Positions 1 through 13,900 of a stretch of DNA of 64,000 nucleotides are shown here, piece after piece (positions within the stretch are counted from its first letter, which is position 1; every line of letters begins with the position of its first letter). The notes under the pieces were generated by a model. The model worked only from the letters and a program-made list of their open reading frames with translations, was not told the origin of the DNA and searched no databases. Made by a program: the position numbers and the translations under genes. Source of the DNA: Eopsaltria australis (lineage: Eukaryota > Chordata > Aves > Passeriformes > Petroicidae); NCBI GenBank assembly GCA_034509425.1, contig JAVTVJ010000040.1, forward strand, positions 7,393,001-7,457,000, given 5' to 3'.

Positions 1-3000
1 TTGAGTAGTTCTTATCAAATGGCCACAAATCCACAGCTTTGGAAGACAGTCTCAAACTGTATTTTTTCCTTTACAAGCAAAACACAAAACTAGATGTTAG
101 TTGTGCTGACAGACTGTCAGTGGGAGCTCATCCTTGAAGAGGAGATGTACTCCTAGTCAGTATTAGCAAGACCTTACCTCCAGGTATATCCAGAGCTCCT
201 GACTCAGTATAGATTTATCTTTGGTTTTGTCATTAGAGACAGTGAATTTTACTCACCAAGTATTATTGATACCTATGATGAACCACTGGCTTGACTGACA
301 GTTTTTTTCTCCTTCACACCATGTCATACAATAAACGTGTCATAGCATTGTACTGAATGGTTACAGATGGTCTTGGGGTGATGGACTTTCTCTGACAGGC
401 TTCTTGCCAAGGAACATATAGCAACACCAGGCATGAGAACACATTTCATGAGAGATGACTTTCAACCAAATGTAGAAATGGGAAAAATATGTCACACTGA
501 ACTTCTTGTTTCCAAGGAAGTGGAGTGTATTATATGATGAACTTAATGAGAGTTTCTTGCAATTGTCTGGGTTTAAATGAAGGGCTCTATGAAGAGCCCT
601 TTGTGAGAAGTACCATAGCTGACCTGACTGACACATGAATGACAGATTCCTGTGGTAGGAAAGTACTGCACTGCAGGTGATGTTTAACCAATTCTGATAG
701 ACCATCCTTTCAACAGCTTTCTTTAGAAAGCTTTGCATTTGTAAAGGATAATGTCAAATGAGCTGCATTTCTGCTTCTTCATGCTGAAAGTTGAGTTTCC
801 GGTCATTCCAGAGGGCTGAGCGTAAAAGGCACTTGCTCTGGTCTTTCATTAAACCTGTCAGAACTGCCACCTCTCTTTCATGAACTGACAGCACAGGCTT
901 TTGAGTTCACTGGAGAATGCACTCTGGAAGGCTTGTTCAGCACCAGTCTGATGTGCAGGACAGTGGGGGGCTGCTGTGTGAGCTTCATCTGACCAGGTCA
1001 GGGTGGGTGTGCTTGTCTCTGAGCCATCTCGAGTGGCTGGCACATGCTGTGTGACAGGCTGCATCTGTCACTGCAGTGCTAAATAATTTATCATAGACTC
1101 GTTTGAACACAGTGGAGGATGGATTGCATAGGTGGATTACAAGTAGCTGTCCTACTAACTTTCACGCTTCTCTGGGTGCTGTGTAACAGCAGAGAAGCTG
1201 TGCAAGCAGCCTGTGTCCTGATGAGCCTTTCTTAAGTGCAGTGAGGTAAGGCAGGCTTATTGCTATCTGACTGAGATCTTCCAAATGGGAATGCAGAAAC
1301 CAGCTCTTCTAAATTGTGCGAGTGTTAAACCAACTTTCCTGGCTTTTTCCATGTCACACAAGGCTGAGTTTGTAACTGTGAGTGTGGCCAAAAGGTAGGG
1401 TAGCCAAGCTGTCTTTAAAATTTTGTCCTCTTTGTGCTGGACAGGATTAAAAAATTGAAGAACTTGCTTTTCATGGATTCACTTGAACAAAGAAAACTCC
1501 CTTCTTTGTTTATGAAGACTATGGGACAAGTGAGAAATATATATGCACACACATTTACCTGTTTCTCCAGTTAACAAGATAAGGAAATCTGTGTGGTAAC
1601 ACAAAATGTTTTCATCAAGTGAAAATAATCTGAGCTAGCATGGATTATAATAATAGGCTTTTACACAGTCTCTACTATATGTGGCCTAAGTGACAGAAAT
1701 ATTAAGTGTGTTGAAAATATATAAATTATTTATGGGGAGAAATGCATTTAAAATTGTCATGGCACCTTATTAACTTTTCACCCAGGTAGGGACTGCTGTG
1801 ACAATACAATAGACTTTGCTTGGGGTTGTTTTTTTTTAATTTCTTTTTTGGTTTGTTTGGTTTTTTTGCTAACGATTACTGATTCATGTGGAAAGTCTTT
1901 AGATTTGACATCATCTTTCCATGACTAAATTGCTACATAATTTTAAAATAAGAAAGTTCTGCTGTCAATACTGATTGATGTATTACTGTTATTTCCCTAT
2001 ATTTCATTTGCTTCCTTTCACTTTTCTGTTACTATGCTTGTCACTCTTAGAACATGTTCTGCATGTTTAAAATTTGATATTCGAAGGAATTACATGTATG
2101 CTTTTGGTTCAGTACTTTAAAACATTATTCTTATAAATGAACCTGTAGCTAGCTGCAACAGACCTATTTATTTATTTTCTGTCTCATTCTGATAGCTATT
2201 GCTGCATTTCTTTTTTCATTAATACACTCTTCTTTTGTTGCTTACATCACACCCTTGTATTTGGGAAGTTTTCATCCAGCCATTGCTAGTTCTATCCCCT
2301 TTAGTATCCATCAGGAACTTTAGTAAAGACATCTCTTTAGCCAGCCATTCAACAGAGTAAAAATAATCCTTATTAACCCAGAAATTGCTCCTGGAATGGA
2401 CCAATTGAAAGTTATTCTTGAGAGTTTTCATTCTATATAATTTTAAAATTTCCATTTGGCCACATAGAATGAGAAGCAGAAAGTACATATATTTGAAAGG
2501 TTTCCCAGTTGCCTGATAAAATGTATGATTCTCCACATCCAGAGTGCACATGGAAACTTGGTCTAAAAGGAGCTCTCAGGTCCTTTTGAGACATGTAGAT
2601 CATGACAACCTTCTACCCCTATCAAGGGACCCACCACCCCATGTCTTGTCATTGTCCCAGCCTCTGGGAGTCCTGCAGCATCTCTGCAAGCCCATTCCTC
2701 TCCTGCTGCTCAGGAGAGACAGAGGTCCCATCAGGACCAGTATTTGAAGTCAGATAAATTTCTTGCTACCCATGTTTACTGTTCTGAGAAATAAAGTTAA
2801 TTGCTCAGAATATTACAGAAAAAAAACGTGGATAATATGTACTACCATACTGAAACTATGTTCCTTTTGGAGAGAATTTCTCAACTAAATCCTTACCATG
2901 ATGTCCATAGTGCAGCCTTGAGGTGAGAGAAGTTAAAATGCCCTCACCCTATTGTATGAATGTCTGAAAAAGCAGCCTTTCCTCTGGAAAACGGCATCCG

Positions 3001-6000
3001 AACTAATCCATTTCTGATTCTTGGGGCTGGTAGATACAGTCACATAGAGACTTGTCATCTGCTGCAGCTGGAATTGGATACTCCAGATTTCCCAGCTGAG
3101 CAACATGATTATGGATGGTAGAGGCCTTCTCACATTGTATATGGTAGAATGTTTAATTAATCTATGTAATAGGAAATTTTGTTCAGCAAGAAATGTGGTG
3201 CTTGTCTTGATTCCAGAAAGCACAAATAACCAGTGCTCAGGACAAGACAGTTTCTTAAGGAAGTTCAAATCCTTAATTCAAATCAGACAAAGAAGAAAGT
3301 TTTTCACATTCGAGGTGACCATGCTCGCTGGGACTCTCAGCACTGCTTCCTGTGTGGCTCCATGCTGTAGACTATTTTAATGACATGAAAAAAAATTTTC
3401 TTTTATGCTGTCAATTAGATTCCTGAGCCAAAATCAAGTGAAGCACCTGAATTCTTCAAAGAAAAGGTTCAGGGTTCTTTAGTATAGGGCAAACATGACA
3501 TTTTTCCTGTGGTTTTTTTTGTGAAAGGTGAGATGGTTTTGACTGAAATCTTCTGAGAGTGAAAAGCAAAAATGTGAAGAAGAAAGCAGGAATTGGCCTG
3601 AGAAAGTCTGGCACACGGCTCAGCACAAAGCATTTAACTTTGACAGTGTTTTATGGGCAACTGGAAACATACCCTGAATCAAAGATCTTGGTAACCAATA
3701 ACAGACATTGCCCCCCAGTCTCTCAGGGAGAGTTTACTTTCCTGTGAGTTAAGAATACAATAAAAATTTTGTAGCAATTAAAAAAGAATCAATCTAACAG
3801 GGAATAAGATGGCTATTGTGAGAAATTTTTCATATTAGTAGCCTTTTATGGTCATCTGCGTTCATAGCCATAAATTTCTACTCAGATTGCTGTCCTTCCA
3901 ATGAAAATGTTTGACTAAGAGCTTGATTTGCTTTTTTTATAAGTAAAGAGCTTGTTCTCAAGAAATAAGTAGTCATTTTTTTTCCTTTGGGAAACAAGAA
4001 CAACAAAAAATGTAACTCAGCAGAACTGGATAAACTGTTTGCATTACTTTACATTGTATTTTTATTTTTTTTTAATCTAGGCAAGATGGACTTGGATGGA
4101 AGAGATTTTTTTTATTTATTTACTTGATACTTAGTCTAGAAAAGCTATTCCAAAATCCAAGGTGAAAACAGAGATGTTAAATGAGAATTTTCGTCCAGGA
4201 ACAATGGGTATACACCTACCTGAATTAGGTCTTTGCTATGAAAGGACTCTAAACTGAGCATTGGGGTTTAAATGTGAGCAATTATCTAAGGCTGGTGGGA
4301 TTTTTGTTACCTCCAACTGGGCCTATCCTCTATTGAATAAGTCACCCATGAGATTCCTGGGGTTGAGTCATTGTGCCAGACTGAGATCCTTTTGCAGTGG
4401 TCTGTTCTCCTGGTCACAAGTGGAAATGATGAGAATGCCCTTGAGGACAATTAGCATATGAGGTCCTGGGTGTAAGCTAACAAGGGACTTGAGAGAGCAC
4501 TGAGATACTGGAGCAAAACATCTCAACCCCCCAAAACTTGCTCAGTCGTTTCCTGATTTTGCTAGGCAATCTTCTGCCTGACAGTTCCTGAAACATTTGA
4601 GGCCATGCTCCTTTGCTTGCTCTATAAGTGACCTTATCTGAGTATTTTGGTACCTTTGTATCTATGCCCAAGCTGCAGAAAGGAGCTGAGTTAAGTTTTT
4701 TTGTTTGTTTTAATGTGATTTGTTCTTAAAGCCTCACACACACTATGCATGAAAGGTATAAATGGCTCCTGTTTTTCAGGGATGTGGTGATAGTGCAGCT
4801 TCTTGTATTCAATAACTTACAATTCAGTTGGTGCTATGAAAAATCTGCAGTGAATCAGGTGAGTGCTTACAGTCTTGAATATCTAACTGGAGAGGACAGT
4901 AAAAGATGTACAGCAGAGACTCAAGCTAATAAAACTAGATATTGAATTGTATTCAAGACAGAGATAAGGTTTATTAGCTTGGATATAATGTTGTGCAACA
5001 GTTCCTCTGAAATGGAATTAGTTTACACTGAGAAAATCTAGGTTCTTATGGGCATTGTGCAGGTCTGTGTGACTGTGCTTACATCTGGCCTCATCTTCAA
5101 GAAGCCCCAGTAAGAATTTGGGTGAAAAATGCACATGAAAGCCTACAGAAATGTTTCAGTGGATGTTCTTGGACAACTGTTCTTTTTAACAAACTAAGAG
5201 ATGCCTAATGGTCTAGGCCAAAGGTGATATCTCTAGATCCTTCACTGCAGCTGTGTGTTGCCATTTGGATAACATACCTGTGTTATGTCCCTGAGTGCAA
5301 CCATGTCTGTCCTCCAAACCACTTATTGCTTGTATTGAATGACTTGTACCTGGTACTTTTACTCTTGTATTGAACTACTTGTACCTGGTACTTCTGATTA
5401 AGATCATTGGTACTTTTGAATACAATGAACTGAAACTTTGTGGTTGCAGTAGTCTATAACCATGCATGGGTGTTTTGTACTTTGGTTAAAATTGCCAAGT
5501 TTCCCATGAATCAGTCCATTCAAGCTTTGGCAGTTCCAGGGTGAACAAGCATGTATGCACATACACGTGTTTTCTTTGAGATAATATTGACAATAATGTG
5601 GAGGATTTATTGCAGCTTTCCTGCTTGATTGGTAAAGAAGTTTGTTCTGGCTATACCTTTGAATCCCATCCTACTTTTTTTGTTTACAGAAATTGTTTCT
5701 CAGTTTCCACTCAGGCAGTCATTTAACATTACTTTCCTTCACCTATTGTTATCTGTCATTGTATAAAACCCATTGTTTTTACTTCTTAAAATACAATATA
5801 CTGCTCTATACCCATTCTATGGAATCAAGTGAGATTCATAAAACCTTGAAGCAGGTGCTGAAATTCATTGGGGTTGAACATGTACACACCCACAGATACC
5901 CCCCATCAGCCCTTCTTGTGACAGGCCTGGCCCAGGAAGTGTTTGAAACTACAAGTTCACAATTCCTTGCAAAACCTTGCCATCCCCTTATTAAAGCTCC

Positions 6001-7329
6001 TCTGGTAGCACTGAGCCTGTCAGCATGAAGAAAACCTGGTACCTGACCACTGGTGGAGTACAAAGACCAGCTGAACTTGCATGTGCTGAGATACTGCAGA
6101 AAAACTTTGGTGTGACATCCACTTCGCTGACATGGCCAGGCTATGTCCTATCTCTTCCCCAGTCTAGGCTCACAGATTTTCTCTCTGGAGAACTAGGGCA
6201 CAAGGATAAAGAATGAGAAATGCCTGGATTTCATCACAGACATAAGCCATGACTCTGGAGCGCGTGCCTTTGTTTGGGAAATGCAGAAGGGGTCCTGGGT
6301 TCCAACATTACCACTGTTCTGTGTTGCCTGCTACAACATCTACCAAAAGCTAGCCTGGATTTTAAATATAATTATCCAGGAAAAGGCTGATACCTTGCTC
6401 TCATAATATGACTGTGCCTCAGAGTAAAAAATGTGACATTCAGAAATATGGATAGAGAAGGGTCACTAGGTAACAATACCTCAGGGCTTGTCTTTGTATT
6501 TTAAGCATGTTTGTCTCTGGGAGTTCTCTGACAATTAGGCAATGGTTGAGGAACTTAAACTTTAGCTTGAAATATTGACGGAGGTAATGGGGCACCTATT
6601 CACTCTTAGCTAGTCCCAAAGGGCAGCCTCCCTCCTGGTCCCCTGGGATAACTATGAGTACAGCAGAGATATGACCAGGGCATTGGAGACATCACTTCAC
6701 CCCAGGGCAATTTAGCTTGATTGTAACAAAAGCAATGTGATTATCTTAGAGCTGGGCTGCTACAAACACGGGGAAGAACAAGATATATTTTAAAATTAAA
6801 CAGTACAATGTTAAAGAAAAACACATGACATTAAAAAATTTACTTAAAAATAAATCTCTCAAATTTTCCATCCTCTGAATTTTATTAAAGAAAATTGAAT
6901 TGTTCTGGAGTCTGTATCCTGGTCATCCTGCAGTAAATCCAATGTTAGCAACACAGACTGAAGCTGATCATCAGGTTAATTTTTTTTCCATTGTTTTTCT
7001 ATACCAGGCAATCCTGTTCTGTATGACATTTAACACACAGATTAGGCATCACTTTAAAACTGCCCTCATGGCTGTTTAACTCTTTGTTCTGGAAAGAGGC
7101 TCTCCTGGAGCATCCCTGCTCAGCAGCAGCCATCACCCTCTAATATCTAGTTTCAGTGCTGAGGAGTTTACTTGCATTTGTTCTTTAATCAAATGTAGTC
7201 TCTTTGCTTATAGTAGCCACCTATTCCCTTCATGATCTACAGTCCTCCACAGAGACACACTGTCCCTCCTGCTGCCCTTCTCTGAGCCTATTTGAGTTGG
7301 TTTCATCTACAAAAAGTATAAAGGACCCA
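1..7329. other. Intergenic sequence downstream of FHL5, no gene seen
   Basis: This is AT-rich sequence with open frames of at most about 125 codons, none with a familiar domain or paired splice sites. In human the next gene on this side is GPR63, but no receptor-like coding sequence was found here. The only structure noted is the tandem duplication at 5329-5398. Confidence 0.6.
5329..5398. repeat. Tandem duplication, two 35-bp copies
   Basis: Copies at 5329-5363 and 5364-5398 share CTTGTATTGAA and CTTGTACCTGGTACTT with few mismatches. The unit itself holds the palindrome GTACCTGGTAC. Confidence 0.85.
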
Positions 7330-8425
7330 AACTGTGCAGAGTTCCCTTGGGTTTGTCTGAGCAGGTTTTGGTAGCAAGGGGCTCTGGGAGGGCCTCCTGT
7401 GAGAAGCTTCCCCTGTGTCTGACAGAGCCAATGCCAGCTGGCTGCAGGATGGACCCACTGCTGACCACAGCTGAGCCCATCAGGGACGGTGGTAGAGCCC
7501 CTGGGATAACAGACTGCAAAAGGGTGAGGGGAGGAGGAAGGAGAATGCTTGTGGAAACAGCAGCCAAAGAGAAGAGTGAGAACACGTGAGAGAAACAGCT
7601 CTGCAGACACCAAGGTCGGTGAGGATGGAGGGGGAGGAGGTGCTCCAGGTGCCAGAGCAGATTCCCCTGCAACACATGGAGGTCTGTGGTGGAGCTGATA
7701 TCTGCTTTCTGCCCCTGGAGAACCCCATGCCAGAGACATGGTGCCCGAAGGAGACTGTGACCCTGAGGGGAGCCTGTGCTGGAGCAGGCTCCTGCAGGGC
7801 TTGTAGACCTGTGGAGAGAGGAGCCCACATGGGAACAGGTTTTCTGGGCAGGACCCCATGGGGTACCCATTGGAGCAGCCTGTTCCTGAAGCGCTTCATG
7901 TAAGGGATCCCACACAAGAGCAGTGTTTGAAGAACTGCAGCTTGTGGGAGACACTCAGATTGTAGCAGTTCATGGAGGATTGTCTCCCGTGGGAGGGACC
8001 CCATCCTGGAGCAGGGAAAGAGTGTGAGGAGTTCTCCTGCTGAAGAGGAAGGAACAACAGAGACAACGTGTGATGAACTGACCACAGCCCCCATTTCCTG
8101 TCCCCCTGCACCATTGTGGGGAAAGCAGGTAGAGAATTCAGGAGTAAAGTCAAACCCAAAAAGAAAGGAGGTGTGGGGAAAAGGTGTTTTTAAAATGTTG
8201 TTATATTTCTCATTATTCACTCTGATTTGATTGGTAGTAAATTATTTTTCCCCAAGTCAAGACTGTTTTCCCTGTCACAGTAATTGCTGAGAGACATCTC
8301 TATCTCCTTATCTACACCCACGAGCCTTTTGTAGAGTTTCTTCTCCCCATCCAGCTGCAAAGGTGAGTAATAGAGGGGCTTTTGTGGGCATCTGGTGTCC
8401 AGCCAGGATCTGCCCACCACAAAAG
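7330..8425 (+). mobile_element. Degenerate avian interspersed repeat, probably LTR-derived
   Basis: This GC-richer stretch matches, from memory, a high-copy bird repeat of LTR type. Support in the sequence: a degenerate poly(A)-site region near 8215-8250, a block like R/U5 after it, and TGGTGTCC at 8393 just after a CA (8389-8390), which resembles an LTR end followed by a primer-binding site. Several overlapping frames of 200-246 codons cross it on the minus strand, but they have no domain and follow from the GC-rich repeat. No retroviral gene was seen. Both ends and the family are uncertain. Confidence 0.6.
7780..8014 (+). repeat. Internal tandem repeats of about 45 bp within the LTR-like element
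   Basis: The word GGAGCAG or a close variant recurs at 7780, 7830, 7871, 7916, 7961 and 8007. The last four are spaced 45, 45 and 46 bp, each followed by a TGAAG- or GTGGGA-type block. The units are diverged, so the array is old or belongs to the ancestral repeat. Confidence 0.75.
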
Positions 8426-10645
8426 TATCACTGTGCTCATATTCAGGCATTGGTAGCTGGTGACAGAGACTAGGAAGTAGCAATTTGCTATCTGATATAA
8501 CTATTTATAGCAATCACATTTATTTCTTACTACTATTCTGAAGTGAAAATGCTGAATGTCAGATTTGACTGTGCTGTATTTACTGCAGAAGAAATAAATA
8601 ATTCAGTTGGTATTTCTAAAAATATAATTAGTTGATGAGTCAGAGAAGAATTTCATTTTCATAAATGTTAAGGCTGGAAGACTGGGATTATCAAGATCAG
8701 TCTGTCTGACCTGTGACTCTGCCATGTCTTAGGAGGCTGCCTGGTAATTCCTGCGTCAATTTTTAATTAAGATGTATGATTCTTCAGAGGAGACTGAATA
8801 AAGAGTCCAAACCACTTTCTTGAGATATGCTGAATGTTATTTCACACAAATAAACAAAAGGTACACCCCACAGACAAGCCTAAATATGGTGATTCATAAT
8901 TTTAATTAAAAAATTTAAGACCATTAACACTTACTAATTTCTGATAGCTCAGTGCAAATTTTTGGAACATCATACATAACTGTGAACCACTATATCTATG
9001 TCTATATATATGTATATATATTTATACATATAAGAGAATGAAACATATTTCTATTTATGGGAATCTAAGCCTTACCAAGAACCTGTGTCAGCCATGGGAG
9101 GTGTGTAAATAGAAAAGGAAGCAGCTGGGATAAAATGAAAAACATAAACTAATCAAACTCTAGACTGCAATAAAAGCTGCCATGAAAGAAGAAAATGAAA
9201 ACCAAAAATTAACACCACATAGAGCAAAAGATCAATATTTTATTGACTGACAACAGACTGCTATGTACTCGTTGATCAGTCATTATCCATATTGATTTTA
9301 TGCCACTGTACTTCAGCCCTGGCTTAGCCATGCACACATATTCTTTTTTTTTCCACTTTTCTACCTAAAGTAATGTCTGTCTTCAATATGAATAAAGGCC
9401 ACTCAAGTCAGCCAAATAACTCTGTGCACTCAAGGTCAGAGTCTAAAGAAGAATGACTCAAAGACATGTGAAGCAGGGACTCAAACTCTGCTGAACAGTG
9501 CAGAACCTGCCGTTTCAACATCACTGCTCCAACCACAATGGCCCAGTGCACAAACCAGGCCACTGTAACACACAGTATGGAAGAAGGAAGAAGATAAATG
9601 TTTGTAACTCAGCTCTAGATGACCTTTAATAGTAGACATTTGAGTGCTGAAGCTCAGCAAGCAGATAGGCTGGCTACCTAGAAAGTAGGGCCCTGCACTG
9701 CAAGCAAGAGCTGCCTGGCTTGCAATGACAACATTACTAATTTTTGACATGCTGTTAAAAAACACATGTGGCTAATGGTGAAATGAACCAGGAATTGGTT
9801 CTGGAGAGTTTATAGCCTGCTGTCCACAAGCAGGAATTTACAAGTAGAGGGATGAACTGTGAATCAAAGAGCAAGCAGGTAAGGCCTTTAACAGGGCTTC
9901 AATTGCTGGCAAAGCGGTTTTGAATGGAGGCAAGCACAAGGTTAAATGGACCAGTATGAGTTGGCTCTTGTGTCAACTAATGAAAAAATGTATTTTAGGC
10001 CAGTATTTGAAGGTATAGCAAAGACAGTGGAAACAGAGCCTCAAGGCATATTAGTTATGGGAAAACATACGTCAGCACTATTCAATCTTGGGTGATCCTT
10101 ACCTCTTGCAGTAGCTGAAAATATGGGTTTATTTATGTTCTAGAGCAGCTATGCCTGAAAAATTAAGTACAGTTACCCAATTTTGGGAAAGGATCTGTGC
10201 TGTAGTGTTTTGGATGACTTTTTTGGGTAGCAATCCCAGTAAGGGAAGGAAAGTGACCTTTTTTCCATCGAATTGGCCCTTGGAGTGAGCCTCTCTGACT
10301 CTGTGGTCCTCAATGTGAAAGAATCTCCTACTCACAATTTCTGACTGCTTTGTCAGCATCTTTTTTGCCCAAAGTATGGAAGAATATATTTACAAGGTGT
10401 TCTCTTCAGTGTTATGATCCAACAGAAAAATGCTTGTGCCCAGCTTTCCATGGCAAGATCTGCATCTGTCAATCAGTGCTAATGCCTCAGCATTATTCAT
10501 ATGCCAAACAGATTTTTCACAAACCTCCTTGGTTCAGAGGTGATAAAAGATAAGTTTTTAAGCTTCTAACAGCAGAGTGCAGTGTGTTACAAGGAAAACA
10601 TACTGGAGTTAGACTGAACATGTACACAAATCTTTTCTGCATCAC
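8426..10645. other. Intergenic or distal FHL5 3' flank, nothing recognised
   Basis: This is AT-rich sequence, including a TA-rich run at 9001-9031. The open frames are short and without domains. Part could be a longer FHL5 3' UTR if the proximal poly(A) signal is skipped. Confidence 0.5.
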
Positions 10646-10651
10646 TTTATT
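10646..10651 (-). terminator. Candidate FHL5 poly(A) signal
   Basis: A minus-strand AATAAA lies about 195 nt past the FHL5 stop codon, a reasonable distance for a short 3' UTR. Use is not shown. Confidence 0.4.
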
Positions 10652-10842
10652 AGCCAGTTTGGGGCTATTGTTTAATTTTGATTTATAAGCAGCTGAGAAC
10701 TATGAGAGAGTTAAACTGCTGTTGGAAAGTTACTTGAATGACTAAATAACTGTTGTACCTGTTATCTGGTTTTCTTACAGCAGAGCAATGAACTACATTG
10801 TTACAGACTGAGAATAATGCAGCTGTACAGCTTTCCACAGAA

Positions 10843-10994
10843 CTATGAAGCAGAGCCACATTTGTGGCAAAGGATGTCATCCTGCCGCGTGAGGAATTCC
10901 TGGCCCACCAGGGAGACAGAGCATTTCGCACAGTTAAAGCATTCCCCGTGCCACTGATGCTCCTCAAATGAGATGTATTTGGCACCTCCAAGAG
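10843..10994 (-). CDS. FHL5: FHL5 last coding exon (residues 231-280 and stop)
   Basis: This 152-nt coding part encodes ALGGAKYISFEEHQWHGECF, CAKCSVSLVGQEF and the last zinc pair in ILCHKCGSAS, then TAG. The acceptor is TTTCAG. Confidence 0.95.
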
Positions 10995-13900
10995 CTGAAA
11001 GAGAGTATGAAAAAAAAGAAGATCTGAATCCATTATTTCTGGGCATGGTTCAGTAATGCAACAGATGACTTTCTGATGTATCATCAGGTTATCATCCACA
11101 TAGCGAATCGAAAAATGAACAAAAATCTATAGTTTGAAATTTTTTTTATTGGCTGAATTGAAAAATAACTTTAAAATGTAAGCAGTGGGAAATATTTCAA
11201 GCAAAGCCACAAGTTGCTTGCTTGCATATCGCATTATGAGACCTGAACACAATGGGCTTATCAGAATGACCATTCAGGTTTGCTGATCTTCCCAACAAAT
11301 TCTCATGAAATTTATTTGCAGTGTGCTGAAACACATAGTTTCTATACAACTCTGAATGAAATTTAATAATCAACTTTCTTCAAGATGGATTCTTTTGAAA
11401 ATGACCAGATCATGGGATTCCTAGCAGAATTATCTGAAATAAAATCTTGAGGTTTGGGGGATTTGAATAGTTTTGTTGGGTTTTTTTGTTGCTTTGTAGT
11501 TGTTTTTTTTATTTTTTTTTCAATCATGCACATGTGATTGGGTATTCATCAATTTCTTTGTCCAATGATATACGCAGCATGCACTTGTAAGAATCAGTCA
11601 GTGCCTTTCAACAGTTGACTCCACGTATAATAGGATTAAAATGCATAACACCAGCAAATGCCCTCAGAAAAACTTCAGCTGTCTTAGACCACTGACATAC
11701 ATGTCTAATTATGTCATATATAAGTATACAAGGATGCATGCAATAGAGCCCTGTTGCATTTGGCAAGCTTTCTAATTTGACAGGTGTGCCTTACCAGCAG
11801 GCAGTTAATCAGTGCTCAGTTTGATCACATTTGCATTTAAAAACAAAACTGAAGAAATCACAGAGGGACTTGTGTGTACTATCCTGGGAAGAGTGAAAAA
11901 AAGCACCTTTTTTATATTCTTAAGGAGGAATTTTACTACAGAAAACACTACCTCAAACAATGGAACTCCTTTGGGCACATAAAACAACTCATCTATTAGG
12001 GAATGTGTGTGATCAGTATGTCTTAGCAAGATACAGGACATGTAACACAGAGAGTATCTCTGGTAGTTAATTCCTTCAGACTTTCATTATGATGGAAGTT
12101 ATTTTTAATGTTTTTTTCTAAAGTGAAAGTCTTCTTTGAGAGGAGTCTAATGATTCCTTTCTGTCTGGTTCTGTCTAGAAGATGACACTCACCTGTAATG
12201 GGTTTCTTGCAAGCAGCACACTTCTCCGCATAAAATTTGCTGAAACAGTCTACACAGTATGGGTACTCGTCTTTGGAAATGAATCTTTGTCCAGACAGCT
12301 GAGTTTTGCACCCAGCACACACAAAGCATTCTTTATGCCAAGGCTGGTCATGGTAGGACACTCCTCCAGAAGTTATAACCTAACATATTGATAAACAAGA
12401 GAGCAAAGAAACAAATGTGTGAATCATGAAGGATCATCCAATCCTTCATAAGTACTTCCACTTGTTTTCTCTCTTCCCATATGCACAAGAGAGGAGAGTG
12501 TGGTCACATCAACTCTTTTGCATCTGGATTATCCATTTAACTAATCTGCCATTGAACTCCATATGCTTTTGGACAAACATGGTTTTTTATTGTCAATTTT
12601 CTTTCACTGTATAACCTCATACTTTGTAATAAATGTTATCTTTTAATGAAATTTTTCTGTTATACTGGAGATAAGTGTTTAGAGTCAGGCATGCTCTCAG
12701 AAGAGAAATTCTCATTGATAGGCAGTGGGCGAGAGAACTGATGCTGAGATAATAGTTAATCTCCATCCAGTATTTTGCTGTCTCTCAACTACAACAATAT
12801 TTTAAATAGGAAGAAAGACAGTAAAGAAACAGAAGTAAAACAGAAAGGATAGCTACACAGTCAGAAGAAGAAAAAAAATAATGTTTATCAGTGTCATCAA
12901 CTTCTCTTTGCCAGCAATACACTCGCAGCCCTGCACCGGTTATTTCTGAAGAGGGAAATTTCCAGTTGTTCTATGGTTCTCGTATGTGTGGTAAAGAGCA
13001 GATTTCACAGAATTTGTGAGAAACTGTACAGAGAAATTTCTATAAAGAAGAGCTGTAAGATAGTGCTTCTAGTGTCAAGTCACATGCATGATAGGGAATG
13101 AATGAATGAATGAATAAATACTGTTGAAACAGGAGGAGAAAAAGTTGAAGAAACTTAAGTAACAATAGTGGTATCATCAAATTTCCCTGGGGAACACTGT
13201 TTCAGGAAAATAAAAAATAATACTAGGTCATGTCAAGCAATAAAGAGATTCAAATGGTCCCCGATCCCTTTAACATTCCAGTTTTGGGATACTTTGTGGT
13301 TACGTTTGCTTTTCCATTAAAATCTAAAAATCACTGACTAAAATTCAAGATCCAGCTTGGCAATTTAACCACTTTGGGCACAATTTTTATTTATAGGAAT
13401 TGATGCAAGTTTCAGAAATAAAATGGTTTTCGCTATTATGTAGGGGGACTCTTTACATTCCTAGAATTTTTATTAAGCAAATCCTGATTATTTCATGTAG
13501 GGGGTGCTAACATCAATGCCTCTAATAAACTTCAACCATAATTACTATAATTGCCATGTGTTCATTAAAATTAAAGGCTAGATGTAGAGACATAAGAATA
13601 TATAAAAGTACTTTCTAAAGTTTAAGTGCTGAAGAAAAAAAAAGGCAGCATATTTTTCTTAAATTAAAAGCTTTTGTTAGAGGTAGAGGTTTACAGGTAA
13701 TCATTATATAACCACAGGAAATTATAAGCTATTTGATGAAGTGGGAAAAAAAGTGCTTCCAGAGTGATGCAGGTACTAAAGACTAAGCAAAATTCTGCCA
13801 TAAAAAGCAGCTTAAAACATTTCCCTAGAGAACAGTATCACACTAGAGCATTATGATGCTTTGAGCACTTTCATCAACCAGAGACAATCTTAAAACATGA

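Noticed and set aside
7230..8220. Overlapping open frames of 200-246 codons on the minus strand
   Set aside because: They lie in the GC-richer LTR-like repeat, run antisense to it, overlap in three frames and have no domain. They are explained by base composition.
9001..9031. TA-rich run as an origin or promoter
   Set aside because: Simple AT-rich sequence with nothing else around it to support a function.
10683..11099. Minus-strand frame of 138 codons at the FHL5 3' end
   Set aside because: It is a shifted frame over the last FHL5 exon, which reads as LIM4 in the true frame.
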